DNA of 64,000 bases from Cytophagales bacterium (GTDB lineage: Bacteria; Bacteroidota; Bacteroidia; Cytophagales; Cyclobacteriaceae), in NCBI GenBank assembly GCA_016124425.1, contig WGNT01000033.1, positions 1 through 64,000 of the forward strand. The letters run 5' to 3'. The translations under genes were made by a program, and so were the position numbers. Below are positions 17,748-26,311 of the stretch, piece by piece. Each line of letters starts with the position of its first letter. Within the stretch, counting starts at the first letter, position 1. Below the pieces are notes generated by a model. It had not been told where the DNA came from. It made no database searches and saw only the letters and a list, made by a program, of their open reading frames with translations.

Positions 17748-19181
17748 CTAATGATTACGCGCGGAGTCTTTATCTTGAAATTCAAATGGAAACTGCTGTG
17801 AAATTACATGCTGTGAATCCATCAGTTGTGTCATTTCCTGTTGTATTTCCGGATAGGTTGTCGCCAAGTCATTACTTTCGGAAGGGTCTACGGATAGGTC
17901 ATACAATTCCACATCCTTATGAAATCCCTTCTTGTGTACATCAAGGCGAATGGCTTTCCACTTCCCCTTGCGAACGGCCTGACTACCGGAAAGTTCATGA
18001 AACTCCCAATACAGCATTCGGTCGTCCATCATTTTTTCTCCTTGCGTTAGCACCTTACTAAAATCAACTCCGTCTATGCCTTCCGGTATTTCCGCGCCTG
18101 CTAAAGATGCAAATGTCGGCAATACATCCGCAAAATACCCCACAAAATCCTCATTGATGCCCGGCTGAATAGTGCCGGGCAGATATGCTATCAATGGTAC
18201 GCGGATACCTCCTTCATAAACGTCTCTTTTGGCTCCTCTCAAACTACCGGAACTATCAAAAACTCCGTCGTACCGGTTGGCGGCACCGTTGTCTGTCGTG
18301 AACAGAATTAACGTATTGTTATCAACACCTTTTTGTTCCAGCAACTTCACAATACGGTCTACATCCCTGTCGATCAGCGTTATCATAGATGCGTACACTT
18401 TTTCTCTTTCGGACCATTCTTTGTCTGCGTAGTCAGGATGAATTTCATCGATTTCAAGGTCCGAGTGGGGCAGGGTGTAGGGTAAATACAAAAAGAAAGG
18501 GTTATCTCCTCCGGCGTGCGTTTCTATAAATTGAAGTGCGAAATCTGTAAATAAATGATGGACATATTGCCCTTTATTTCCTTCAGCATTGGCAGGAATC
18601 TCGAATTTATCCCGATTGAGCCAGATGAAATCGGGATAATGTTTGTGTGCCCTAGCCTGATTGAGAAAGCCGAACCATTCATCAAATCCTTTATCATTGG
18701 GCAAACCGGTAGTGTTGGGTTCTCCAAGTCCCCATTTGCCGGTCATACCTGTGACATACCCCTGTTTTTGCAATATCTGTGCTATTGTCACATCTTCAGC
18801 TTGTAAAGGTACCCTTCCCGGATTGCCGCTAAGTCCGATTACACCGCCCTGTCCAAAATTGCCCCTGACTGTGGTATGCCCTGTGTGGTAACCGGTCATC
18901 AATGCACTTCGCGCAGGGGCACAAACCGGTGAGCCCGAATAAAACTGCGTGAATACCATGCTTTTAGAAGCCAATTCGTCAAGGTGAGGGGTAAGAATTT
19001 TCGTTTGCCCAAAACTGCCCAGGTCACCATACCCCATATCATCTACCATGATAAAGATTAGGTTGATAGGGGATCCAACTTCCGTTGCTTCGTTATTTTT
19101 ATAAGCGCAAGAAGCTAACAGAATCAAGGAGACATAAGTCCAAAAAATTAGTTGAGCTATGTTCATTGCGCGAGTTTTCAT
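17748..19181 (-). CDS. S1 formylglycine sulfatase, lipoprotein
   Basis: An S1 sulfatase of the N-acetylgalactosamine-6-sulfatase-like type. The ATG at 19181 gives a good lipoprotein signal (LLASC); an ATG at 19199 is possible. Motifs: MVDDMGYGD (metal), CAPARSALMTG with Ala instead of Ser after Pro (Cys87 from this start), TGKWGLG, FTTDNGA and GGIRVPL. It ends with an ELYDLSVDPSE hallmark and a QQFPFEF tail. The C-terminal half resembles the broken sulfatase at 12527-13308. It lies downstream of a fossil alpha-L-fucosidase in the same orientation. Exact sulfate position cannot be predicted. Confidence 0.92.
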   Translation of the reverse strand: MKTRAMNIAQLIFWTYVSLILLASCAYKNNEATEVGSPINLIFIMVDDMGYGDLGSFGQTKILTPHLDELASKSMVFTQFYSGSPVCAPARSALMTGYHTGHTTVRGNFGQGGVIGLSGNPGRVPLQAEDVTIAQILQKQGYVTGMTGKWGLGEPNTTGLPNDKGFDEWFGFLNQARAHKHYPDFIWLNRDKFEIPANAEGNKGQYVHHLFTDFALQFIETHAGGDNPFFLYLPYTLPHSDLEIDEIHPDYADKEWSEREKVYASMITLIDRDVDRIVKLLEQKGVDNNTLILFTTDNGAANRYDGVFDSSGSLRGAKRDVYEGGIRVPLIAYLPGTIQPGINEDFVGYFADVLPTFASLAGAEIPEGIDGVDFSKVLTQGEKMMDDRMLYWEFHELSGSQAVRKGKWKAIRLDVHKKGFHKDVELYDLSVDPSESNDLATTYPEIQQEMTQLMDSQHVISQQFPFEFQDKDSARNH

Positions 19182-19268
19182 TTCGAAAATGGAAATCATT
19201 TTTCTGAATTGGGTTCACTGTTTTTCAGGACTTTCAACTGCCTTATTCCTGCAATATAGATTTTTAGC

Positions 19269-19568
19269 CTATAATTTCTCACAGTATATATCATTATTCA
19301 ATCCAGCCAGTACGATTGATCCGTCCAACGGCCAATCATAAATAGCCAAGCTGAGTTTTTCATCATTTATGGTGACATCTCCCCATGGAAGCTCACGCCC
19401 CCACGGGGAAGGACCTGCACCATAAATAATCTGTGGATATTTGTTGATCCATTTGTCATACTATATAAACCCAATTTATACTTTTTCTTTATCCAGATTC
19501 TTGCCACGAAACAAGGTAAGGTTTGTAACCCAAATTCCCATACTGTAAACACAACCCCAAGAATGATT
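19269..19568 (-). pseudogene. Fossil GH29 alpha-L-fucosidase (3' remnant)
   Basis: The gap between two sulfatases hides the decayed end of a family GH29 gene. Translating the minus strand from 19460 to the TAG at 19271-19269 gives YDKWINKYPQ, IYGAGPSPWG, LPWGDVTIND and IYDWPLDGS, the signature C-terminal stretch of bacterial alpha-L-fucosidases (consensus IYGxGPSPxG...WG...DWPxDG). It is preceded in frame by TAG at 19463-19461. A further piece around 19568-19480 reads NHSWGCVYSMG in another frame, matching the SWGY region that precedes it in intact GH29 proteins. Most of the gene is gone. It shows that the locus once encoded an alpha-fucosidase. Confidence 0.8.
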
Positions 19569-19599
19569 ACTCGTTAATCGTTGATTTGCTAAGATTATC

Positions 19600-21228
19600 T
19601 CAATCTATATCTATTTTATTATAGACTAACTCCACACTATCCCTAAAGCCTTTATCTTCAAAATCCGCAATGTACGTTTTGGGCAATTGGTTATCTCCTT
19701 TCGCCTCCATCAGCAATTCGGTACATCTACTTCTTAGCATCTCCAATACCTCCTGCTTATCTTCCTTACCCGCAAGATTAGTTCGTTCATAGGGATCATT
19801 TTGCAAATCAAAAAGCTCTTCATAAATCGGTTTTTCACCCAAAATTGGTGCTATTAAGGAGAGAATATGCCGTTGATCCTTTTCCTTGCTGTAGTACCGA
19901 ATGTACTTCCAGTCCTTGGAGCGGACTGCCTCCATTCTTGGGTAGTTTTGCTCCATAAACAGGCTCTCGCTGAAAAAATCAGTTCTCCAATCTTCGTTGG
20001 CATTTTCAAGGATGGGTTTTAGGCTTTTTCCTTGCATTTCGGCAGGTATATCAATGCCCGCAAAGTCAAGTAGTGTGGGTGCGATATCGATATTGAGACT
20101 TATTTCGTCCACAACCTTACCTTGCTGTAATCCGGGAGCATAGATAATCATCGGGATTTTCAAATCTATGTCGTAGAGGAAGGTTTTACCGGCGAGTCCA
20201 TATTCACCATGAAAGAGCCCATGATCCGAAGTAAATACAAGGATGGTATTGTCAAGTATCCCCTGCGTTGCCAGTTCCCGAACAATTTTCCCCACTACCT
20301 GATCTATGCCTGTTACAGTTTGAATAGTCCTAATCTGATTCTCTTTTAGTGATTCCTCTGTTTTCGTCCAGTCATAACTTTTCAGGTATTGCCCGTTATA
20401 GACATGCAGGGGCAGCTTTGGGGTTTTGATGGAATCGTAGGCAACAAAATCAGCAGGCAGGGAAATCTGATCTATCTGATCACGGTAGGCTGATCGATAC
20501 AGTTCAGGGTCATTCGGTAGCTGTTTCATCGAATTGGTACCGTTGCTATGGGGAACGTTAAAGTTGATCATCAGGCAAAATGGCTGGTCTGTGGGACGGG
20601 TACGTAGGAAGCTTTGAGAGGTCTCCATTGCCTCATCAATACTCAAAAACTCATCTACTGCCTCTTGAATAATATCTATCTGATTGTCCGATTTAGCATC
20701 TCTGAAAATCTCATGCACATTCTTAGGATAAAAGGAAAGATGCCCATGACCTGCCCGCCAATAATCAAATGATTCCTCCATCACGCCACTTCTATATCCA
20801 AGGCCTTTTTCGCTTTTCCCGACAGGGGTATGGTTTTTGCCCACCCAACCTGTGTAGTAACCATTTTTACGAAGGAGCACGGGGTAGGTATGGGCATAGG
20901 CTTCTTCGGTCATCACGGAATTGGAGCCAAAAGTGACACCATGTTTTCGTTCATACATCCCTGTCAAAATGGAAGTTCTGCTTGGTGTACAAATGGCGGA
21001 TGTGACAAATGCATTGCGGAAAAGTGTTCCCTCAGCAGCCAGCTTATCCAGATTGGGGGTTTGAACAATTTTGTTGGCCCCTATCGCCCCTAGGTAATCC
21101 CACCTCATATCGTCTGCCAAGACAACAACGATGTTTGGCTTTTTGAGCTGCTGACAATATACGTCCCAATTCGTAAAAAAGAATATTGCTCCTACAAGCA
21201 CTGAAAGAATCAAATAGTATTTCCTCAT
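19600..21228 (-). CDS. S1 formylglycine sulfatase, secreted
   Basis: A 542-residue S1 sulfatase. The N-terminal signal peptide has no lipobox (cleavage near VYCQ), so the protein is probably periplasmic or secreted. Motifs: VLADDMRWD (metal), CTPSRTSILTG (formylglycine Cys80), VGKNHTP, FTSDHGLFHGEYG and the C-terminal ELFDLQNDPYERTNL. Asp-His-Gly instead of Asp-Asn-Gly at the second metal site is typical of the heparan/iduronate/choline sulfatase-like branch. That sets it apart from its neighbours and fits a uronate-containing or multi-sulfated glycan. Its start is 32 bases after the stop of the next sulfatase, so they share a transcript. Confidence 0.92.
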   Translation of the reverse strand: MRKYYLILSVLVGAIFFFTNWDVYCQQLKKPNIVVVLADDMRWDYLGAIGANKIVQTPNLDKLAAEGTLFRNAFVTSAICTPSRTSILTGMYERKHGVTFGSNSVMTEEAYAHTYPVLLRKNGYYTGWVGKNHTPVGKSEKGLGYRSGVMEESFDYWRAGHGHLSFYPKNVHEIFRDAKSDNQIDIIQEAVDEFLSIDEAMETSQSFLRTRPTDQPFCLMINFNVPHSNGTNSMKQLPNDPELYRSAYRDQIDQISLPADFVAYDSIKTPKLPLHVYNGQYLKSYDWTKTEESLKENQIRTIQTVTGIDQVVGKIVRELATQGILDNTILVFTSDHGLFHGEYGLAGKTFLYDIDLKIPMIIYAPGLQQGKVVDEISLNIDIAPTLLDFAGIDIPAEMQGKSLKPILENANEDWRTDFFSESLFMEQNYPRMEAVRSKDWKYIRYYSKEKDQRHILSLIAPILGEKPIYEELFDLQNDPYERTNLAGKEDKQEVLEMLRSRCTELLMEAKGDNQLPKTYIADFEDKGFRDSVELVYNKIDID

Positions 21229-21260
21229 CCTACCTCTCTTAAATGTTAGCCCAAATTATT

Positions 21261-23069
21261 TTATCTGGGCAATTTCTCGATATAAATATAATAAGCTGGA
21301 TACACGCGTTTTGTCGCATCAATGAGTTGGGCTTCCATATCGTACTTGCCTGCGGAAATATACCCCGTAAAGGTGACCTCTTCCTGGCCCGTTTCAATTT
21401 TTTTCGTTCCTTCCAAATTAGCTACATATACATAGGCTTGTTCAAAATCGTGTTTTTCACTCCCAATCTTCGCCCTTTCAAGTTCAACGATTTTTTCTTG
21501 GGCAGGAAAAGCCGCATTAATGGCCAGGCCACTTTCTCTTGGAAATCTGCGTAAGGAAATGGAATATTCTCCATCTTCAACAAATTCGATCTTCCATCGC
21601 CCGGTAGCCTGTGCCGCCGACGTAGCGCCATTCTGATGCCACGCTGAACCATGCTTGCCTGTCAGCATGTCGTGGGCATTAATTCGGCTGGGATTCTCCT
21701 TCTCAGCACCTACTTTTATATAGGCATAGCGTTCGTTTGGCCCCTCATCCATGATAGACTGCCACCATTTTTCATACCCTAACGCTAATTTTTCCACTAC
21801 CAAAGGATGAAGGTCAATGACATTCTTGGACTGGATTTTATCATTCGTCATATCATAGAGTTCTTTTCCATTTACCAATCTCCACCGATCATCCATCACG
21901 GAATAATCTTTGTACTTCACTAAGTTTTGGAGTCGCTGGGTATCTACATACATGACTCTGTTTGGCCAAGACGTTCTGCTTTCTGTAAGGAGAGGTTTAA
22001 GGCTGATGCCGTCAAGTGGTTTTACGGGATTAAAATCAAACCCAAGAAGATCCACAAACGTCGGAAGTAAATCGTAGTGTGCCACCAAATTCTCAATATC
22101 TTTACCTCCTGTCAGTTGTCCATTTGGCCATCGGATAAACAGGGGCACCCGGTGGCCTCCTTCGTACACAGATCCTTTGGCACCCCTCAAACCTCCGTCG
22201 TATATGTTATTTCCGCCCGCAGTGCCGTTATCCGTCGTAAAGATCAGGATGGTATTATCCGTCAACTCCAACTCCTCCAGTTTCTGCTCCAGTCGCTTAA
22301 AGTTGTCATCGATGTTGGTAATCATCCCATAAAATCTTTTGAATCGCTCGGGAAGCTCTTCATCGCTGTAATCTTTATAGAGGTCTATATATTCTTTAGG
22401 CACGTTTAGCGGCCCATGAGGTGCATTTGTGGAAATGTAGGCAAAAAATGGTGTATCCTTATTTTCTTCTATAAACGACATCGCTTCAGAAAAGAACACA
22501 TCCGTACAATAGCCTTCGTACTTTTCAAGCTCGCCGTTGTGCCAATAGGTATCATCGAAGTAATCATTATCCCAATAGTCCGGACCTTGGCCAATGCCCC
22601 CTCCCCCAAGCCTAACGACCTCGTGAAATCCCCTATCTTCCGGGCGAAACGGAAAATTATCACCCAAATGCCATTTGCCAAACATACCGTTAGCATATCC
22701 ATTTTGGGCAAAAATCTGTGGTAGGATCACTTCATCTTCAAAAAGCAGCGAACGTCCGGTAATGGTATGGAATACATTCAACCGGTTGGTATGTCTACCT
22801 GTCATGATAGCACCCCTCGTCGGAGCACAGGTGGTGGAGACATGGTAATTAGTGAACCGTATGGCATCACCATAAAATGCATCCAGGTTAGGCGTTTTTA
22901 TAATGGGATTCCCCATAGCGCTTACATCTCCCATACCTTGGTCATCTGTTATGATCAGGATGACGTTTGGTCTTTCAACATTTATTTGTTGAGCAGAACT
23001 ATCAACGGAAATCAAAAACATTACGCCAATGAGGAGTACTGAGAGGCTTCTTGTAGGAAAGATCTTCAT
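21261..23069 (-). CDS. S1 formylglycine sulfatase with C-terminal beta domain, secreted
   Basis: A 602-residue S1 sulfatase with a signal peptide (cleavage near DSSAQ). Motifs: ITDDQGMGD, CAPTRGAIMTGRH with Thr in the CxPxR signature (Cys81), FGKWHLGDN, FTTDNGTAGGN and GGHRVPLFIRWP. Residues about 460-602 form an added beta-rich domain (EDGEYSISLRRFPRE) seen at the end of some Bacteroidota arylsulfatases and possibly involved in glycan binding. It is the first gene of a two-sulfatase unit with 19600-21228, after a 228-base gap from the dehydrogenase/cytochrome gene. Confidence 0.92.
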   Translation of the reverse strand: MKIFPTRSLSVLLIGVMFLISVDSSAQQINVERPNVILIITDDQGMGDVSAMGNPIIKTPNLDAFYGDAIRFTNYHVSTTCAPTRGAIMTGRHTNRLNVFHTITGRSLLFEDEVILPQIFAQNGYANGMFGKWHLGDNFPFRPEDRGFHEVVRLGGGGIGQGPDYWDNDYFDDTYWHNGELEKYEGYCTDVFFSEAMSFIEENKDTPFFAYISTNAPHGPLNVPKEYIDLYKDYSDEELPERFKRFYGMITNIDDNFKRLEQKLEELELTDNTILIFTTDNGTAGGNNIYDGGLRGAKGSVYEGGHRVPLFIRWPNGQLTGGKDIENLVAHYDLLPTFVDLLGFDFNPVKPLDGISLKPLLTESRTSWPNRVMYVDTQRLQNLVKYKDYSVMDDRWRLVNGKELYDMTNDKIQSKNVIDLHPLVVEKLALGYEKWWQSIMDEGPNERYAYIKVGAEKENPSRINAHDMLTGKHGSAWHQNGATSAAQATGRWKIEFVEDGEYSISLRRFPRESGLAINAAFPAQEKIVELERAKIGSEKHDFEQAYVYVANLEGTKKIETGQEEVTFTGYISAGKYDMEAQLIDATKRVYPAYYIYIEKLPR

Positions 23070-23297
23070 GTGTTTATTAAGTTGGTTTTCAAAGGTCAGA
23101 ACTTATCCCGATGATAAACATGGTGACATCCCTGCCTGATTCTAACGTATCTACCATGATTTACAGAAACATATCTATCCTATCTGTCAAGTCCGAATAC
23201 ACAAACATTTTAAAAACCAAATCAGAGACCCTTGGATTGATTTGAAATTTGAGGTGCTCCTTCTCTTTGATAAATGTTCGTGAACTGTCTAAATTCG

Positions 23298-26210
23298 TTA
23301 AGCACCGGACCTCAATGTCAACAGATACGCGGAAAGGTTTGCCAAGTCCTGTTCACTTAATCCCAAAGCCGACGGTTCGGGCATGATGCTCGTTGAAAAT
23401 CGTTTTCGATAGGCGATATCCGAAGCCTTAATATAGTAAACTTCATCTTCCATTCCTTTGAGTATAACCGTCTCGCCGTCAACCTGCAGGAATCCCATGG
23501 CCACGGTACCGTCCTTTTTACTAATCAGCCACATTTCATATCCGAAGGACACACCTGCACTTGGATTTACGATGGCATCCAGCAATCCAGATTTATCCAG
23601 CTTTGCTCCTATCATGCTCAGACCAGGACCAATTTCCCTACCTTCATTTCCAATGCGGTGACAGGTAGCACATTTTCCCTGAAAAACGGTTCTTCCTTTA
23701 ACGGCATCGCCCGGAATTTCGACAAGGTTCGCAACAGTCACCGGTTGGGATGCTGTAGGGTTGATAAAATAATCACCGGCCAAAACACGCACGGCTTGAT
23801 CCGGATTATCAAACATAAATTTACTTGTTCCGTCGATCAGCTCCTGAGGCAGCTTATTCTGCGCAGCCATTCCAAGCAACAATTTACCCCCGGTTTTATC
23901 TTTAGCCATAGAAGCAGCTGCATTGATCTTTTCATTTAGCGAGGAAGTTTCGTTTTCAAGTTTTGCCTTAAGATCCAACATTTCTTTCTGTAACTCGGGG
24001 CTTATGGTTGCCTGTAGTTCTGGTATGCTTATGGCAAAGGAACCCCATTCATTGGTACTTCTATACCTCAACCACCACAGGGCTTGGCCCTTTACATCCG
24101 GTAGGTCACTTTCCATAAGTTCCTGCATGGCATTTACAGCTTCTTGATCCATGATGAATCCCAAAGCCACTATGGATTTTTCCCGTTGTTCTGCCGAAAG
24201 TTTGTCGGAATTCGCCCGTTGCTTTAGGCTTGCAATGGTCGCTTTTGGGTGAATCCGCCAAGCAATATCCTCAAATCCCGCACTCCATTGAAGTGGATCC
24301 CCACCCAACTCTCTATTCAGAACTGGAAAGATTTCAGCTTCCTTTCCGGTCATTGCCAGACCAAGGGCCTCAAGATAGTAACGATCGTTCCCTTTGTATT
24401 GGGAGGCAAGTTCAACAACTGTATTTTCGGTTTTATCCAACGGTAAATCACGCAATGCCACCGCAACTTCAGCCCTCACGAGCGCCGATTTATCTTTGCT
24501 TAGCCTTTCTGCATAGGGAATAATATCTTCTTTGATCTGCCTTAACGCACGGAATGCTGTAATACGTAGATTCGGATTGTCTGACTTAAGCATTGATTCA
24601 ACCTGCGCTACTCCATCAGGACCCATGTTGGCTAGTAGCCATATGGCTCTTGCCTGATGGTAGGGATTTTCGTCTTTCAAAATCTCCTTTACCTCATTGA
24701 CTGCTTTACTCCCTTGGGCTGCCAACAAAACAAACCCGGCATTTCTCACATTTACCGCCGGATTCAACAACGCGGCAATCTGTCCAGCTGTGTTGTCGAG
24801 ATTGATTTCTGGTCTTGGAAGGTTCTTGCCTTTGGGGGTAATCCGGTATATCCTTCCATACCCTACGCTGTCCATCATTCTATGGCCGCCTACCATCCCG
24901 TCGTACCAATCCGCAACATAGATGGCACCATCGGTACCGACAACTACATCGCTGGGCCGAAACCATTTTGACCTGTCCTCATCTGTGGATCGGCTTTTGG
25001 CGCTTTCTACTTCCTCATCCGGTAATGAAGTAATTAGATTATGTCGCTTCAGTACATATCCCGCACCGGTAGAGGTAGGCTTATAGGCTAAAATAACATT
25101 TCTTCCCGCTTCGCCGGCCAACAACGTACCCCTATATTTTTGACCCAATAAATCACTTTCATAAAAAGCAACCCCTGTCGGGGAACCGGCACCTGTACTG
25201 TCTCCAAGCGGAATAACCCCAGGATCTTCCTGGTGCCAATGTGCAGCAACAGTACCCTGACCAGGACGCCTGTCCGCCTGCCATTTTCTGGATCCGTCGG
25301 TACTAAAGTACCCCATATTGCCGCCCTCCATAAGCCAGGATACCCTCACGCCCTTGTTCCCATCATCATCATTGTCGTTCTGCCACATGTTGCCGTAGGA
25401 ATCCACCGTAAGTTCATACGAGTTCCGGAAATTATGCCCAAGAACGGTGAGGTCAGTACCATCGGGATTTATGCGTAGCGCTACACCGCCTACCCATATT
25501 TTGCCATCATCACTGACCATCCCTGGTTTGTTATCTTTCATATAGGGAGATCCCCCGTTGTACATACTACCGGAGCGCAACGTCCATCCGCTTTTATCCG
25601 TCACGATGTGAGGACCTGCATTTCCCGCGTTGAAATAATATTTCCCGTCGGGACCTGCAAACATGGCATGCAGCCCGTGGTCGTGGTCCAAACCTCCGAA
25701 TCCGGTCAAAAAGATTTCCTTTTTGTCGGGTTTGTCATCCCTGTTTTCATCGGTATACACGATGATGGAAGGACCGCTGGAAACGATAACTTTATTCCCG
25801 ATGACGGATATGCCCAGTGGTGCGGTGAGGTCTTCGTCCTGCACAAATACCTTGGAGCTTTCGGCTATACCGTCACCGTCTTTATCCTCCAGAATAACCA
25901 CACGGTCCCCTTTCTCATGGTTTTTGAAGTTTTCGGAATCATTGCGGAACAATCTGTAATTGACAGCTTCTGTAACCCATATCCTCCCTTTTGCATCTAC
26001 ATCCATATTCGTCGGATTAAAAAATTGGGGAGATTCAGCCCATAAGGTAGCCTCCAAATCTTCCGGCAAATACAGCTGTGTACTATCGGAGAAGTATTTC
26101 TCACCCAAGGAAAACTCCTCCTCCACCGATACTTCTTTGCAGGATAGGATTAGAATCGACACCATTCCTGAAAGAACTATTCCAATGTTTGTGCTACTTA
26201 AGTTAATCAT
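23298..26210 (-). CDS. PVC-type membrane-bound dehydrogenase with HEAT repeats and cytochrome c
   Basis: A large lipoprotein; the ATG at 26210 is preferred because it gives a proper signal with lipobox LILSC. Three parts follow. First is a beta-propeller related to glucose/sorbosone dehydrogenases (about 45-450; FFNPTNMDVDAKG, DHDHGLHAMFAGPDGK, VADWYDGMVGGH). Second is a helical HEAT-like repeat region (about 470-830). Third is a C-terminal c-type cytochrome with heme motif CATCH (about 861-865 counted from the longer start) and a likely Met ligand (SIMPEP). This is the PVC-type heme-binding dehydrogenase family, abundant in Planctomycetes and also in Bacteroidota sulfatase-rich loci. It probably oxidises a sugar in the periplasm and passes electrons to the respiratory chain; the substrate is unknown. 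Confidence 0.88.
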   Translation of the reverse strand: MINLSSTNIGIVLSGMVSILILSCKEVSVEEEFSLGEKYFSDSTQLYLPEDLEATLWAESPQFFNPTNMDVDAKGRIWVTEAVNYRLFRNDSENFKNHEKGDRVVILEDKDGDGIAESSKVFVQDEDLTAPLGISVIGNKVIVSSGPSIIVYTDENRDDKPDKKEIFLTGFGGLDHDHGLHAMFAGPDGKYYFNAGNAGPHIVTDKSGWTLRSGSMYNGGSPYMKDNKPGMVSDDGKIWVGGVALRINPDGTDLTVLGHNFRNSYELTVDSYGNMWQNDNDDDGNKGVRVSWLMEGGNMGYFSTDGSRKWQADRRPGQGTVAAHWHQEDPGVIPLGDSTGAGSPTGVAFYESDLLGQKYRGTLLAGEAGRNVILAYKPTSTGAGYVLKRHNLITSLPDEEVESAKSRSTDEDRSKWFRPSDVVVGTDGAIYVADWYDGMVGGHRMMDSVGYGRIYRITPKGKNLPRPEINLDNTAGQIAALLNPAVNVRNAGFVLLAAQGSKAVNEVKEILKDENPYHQARAIWLLANMGPDGVAQVESMLKSDNPNLRITAFRALRQIKEDIIPYAERLSKDKSALVRAEVAVALRDLPLDKTENTVVELASQYKGNDRYYLEALGLAMTGKEAEIFPVLNRELGGDPLQWSAGFEDIAWRIHPKATIASLKQRANSDKLSAEQREKSIVALGFIMDQEAVNAMQELMESDLPDVKGQALWWLRYRSTNEWGSFAISIPELQATISPELQKEMLDLKAKLENETSSLNEKINAAASMAKDKTGGKLLLGMAAQNKLPQELIDGTSKFMFDNPDQAVRVLAGDYFINPTASQPVTVANLVEIPGDAVKGRTVFQGKCATCHRIGNEGREIGPGLSMIGAKLDKSGLLDAIVNPSAGVSFGYEMWLISKKDGTVAMGFLQVDGETVILKGMEDEVYYIKASDIAYRKRFSTSIMPEPSALGLSEQDLANLSAYLLTLRSGA

Positions 26211-26311
26211 ATATCCTCGAATTTTTGTATCGCCATACGTTAAATTTTTCACATACTCCTGTTCCTTACTCCTTACGACTTATCCCTTACGACTTTCGAC
26301 TTCGCTGCGCC

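Noticed and set aside
19367-19552. A 61-codon minus-strand frame in the gap between sulfatases
   Set aside because: It is the wrong frame; the neighbouring frames carry the GH29 remnant, which explains the protein-like look of this stretch.
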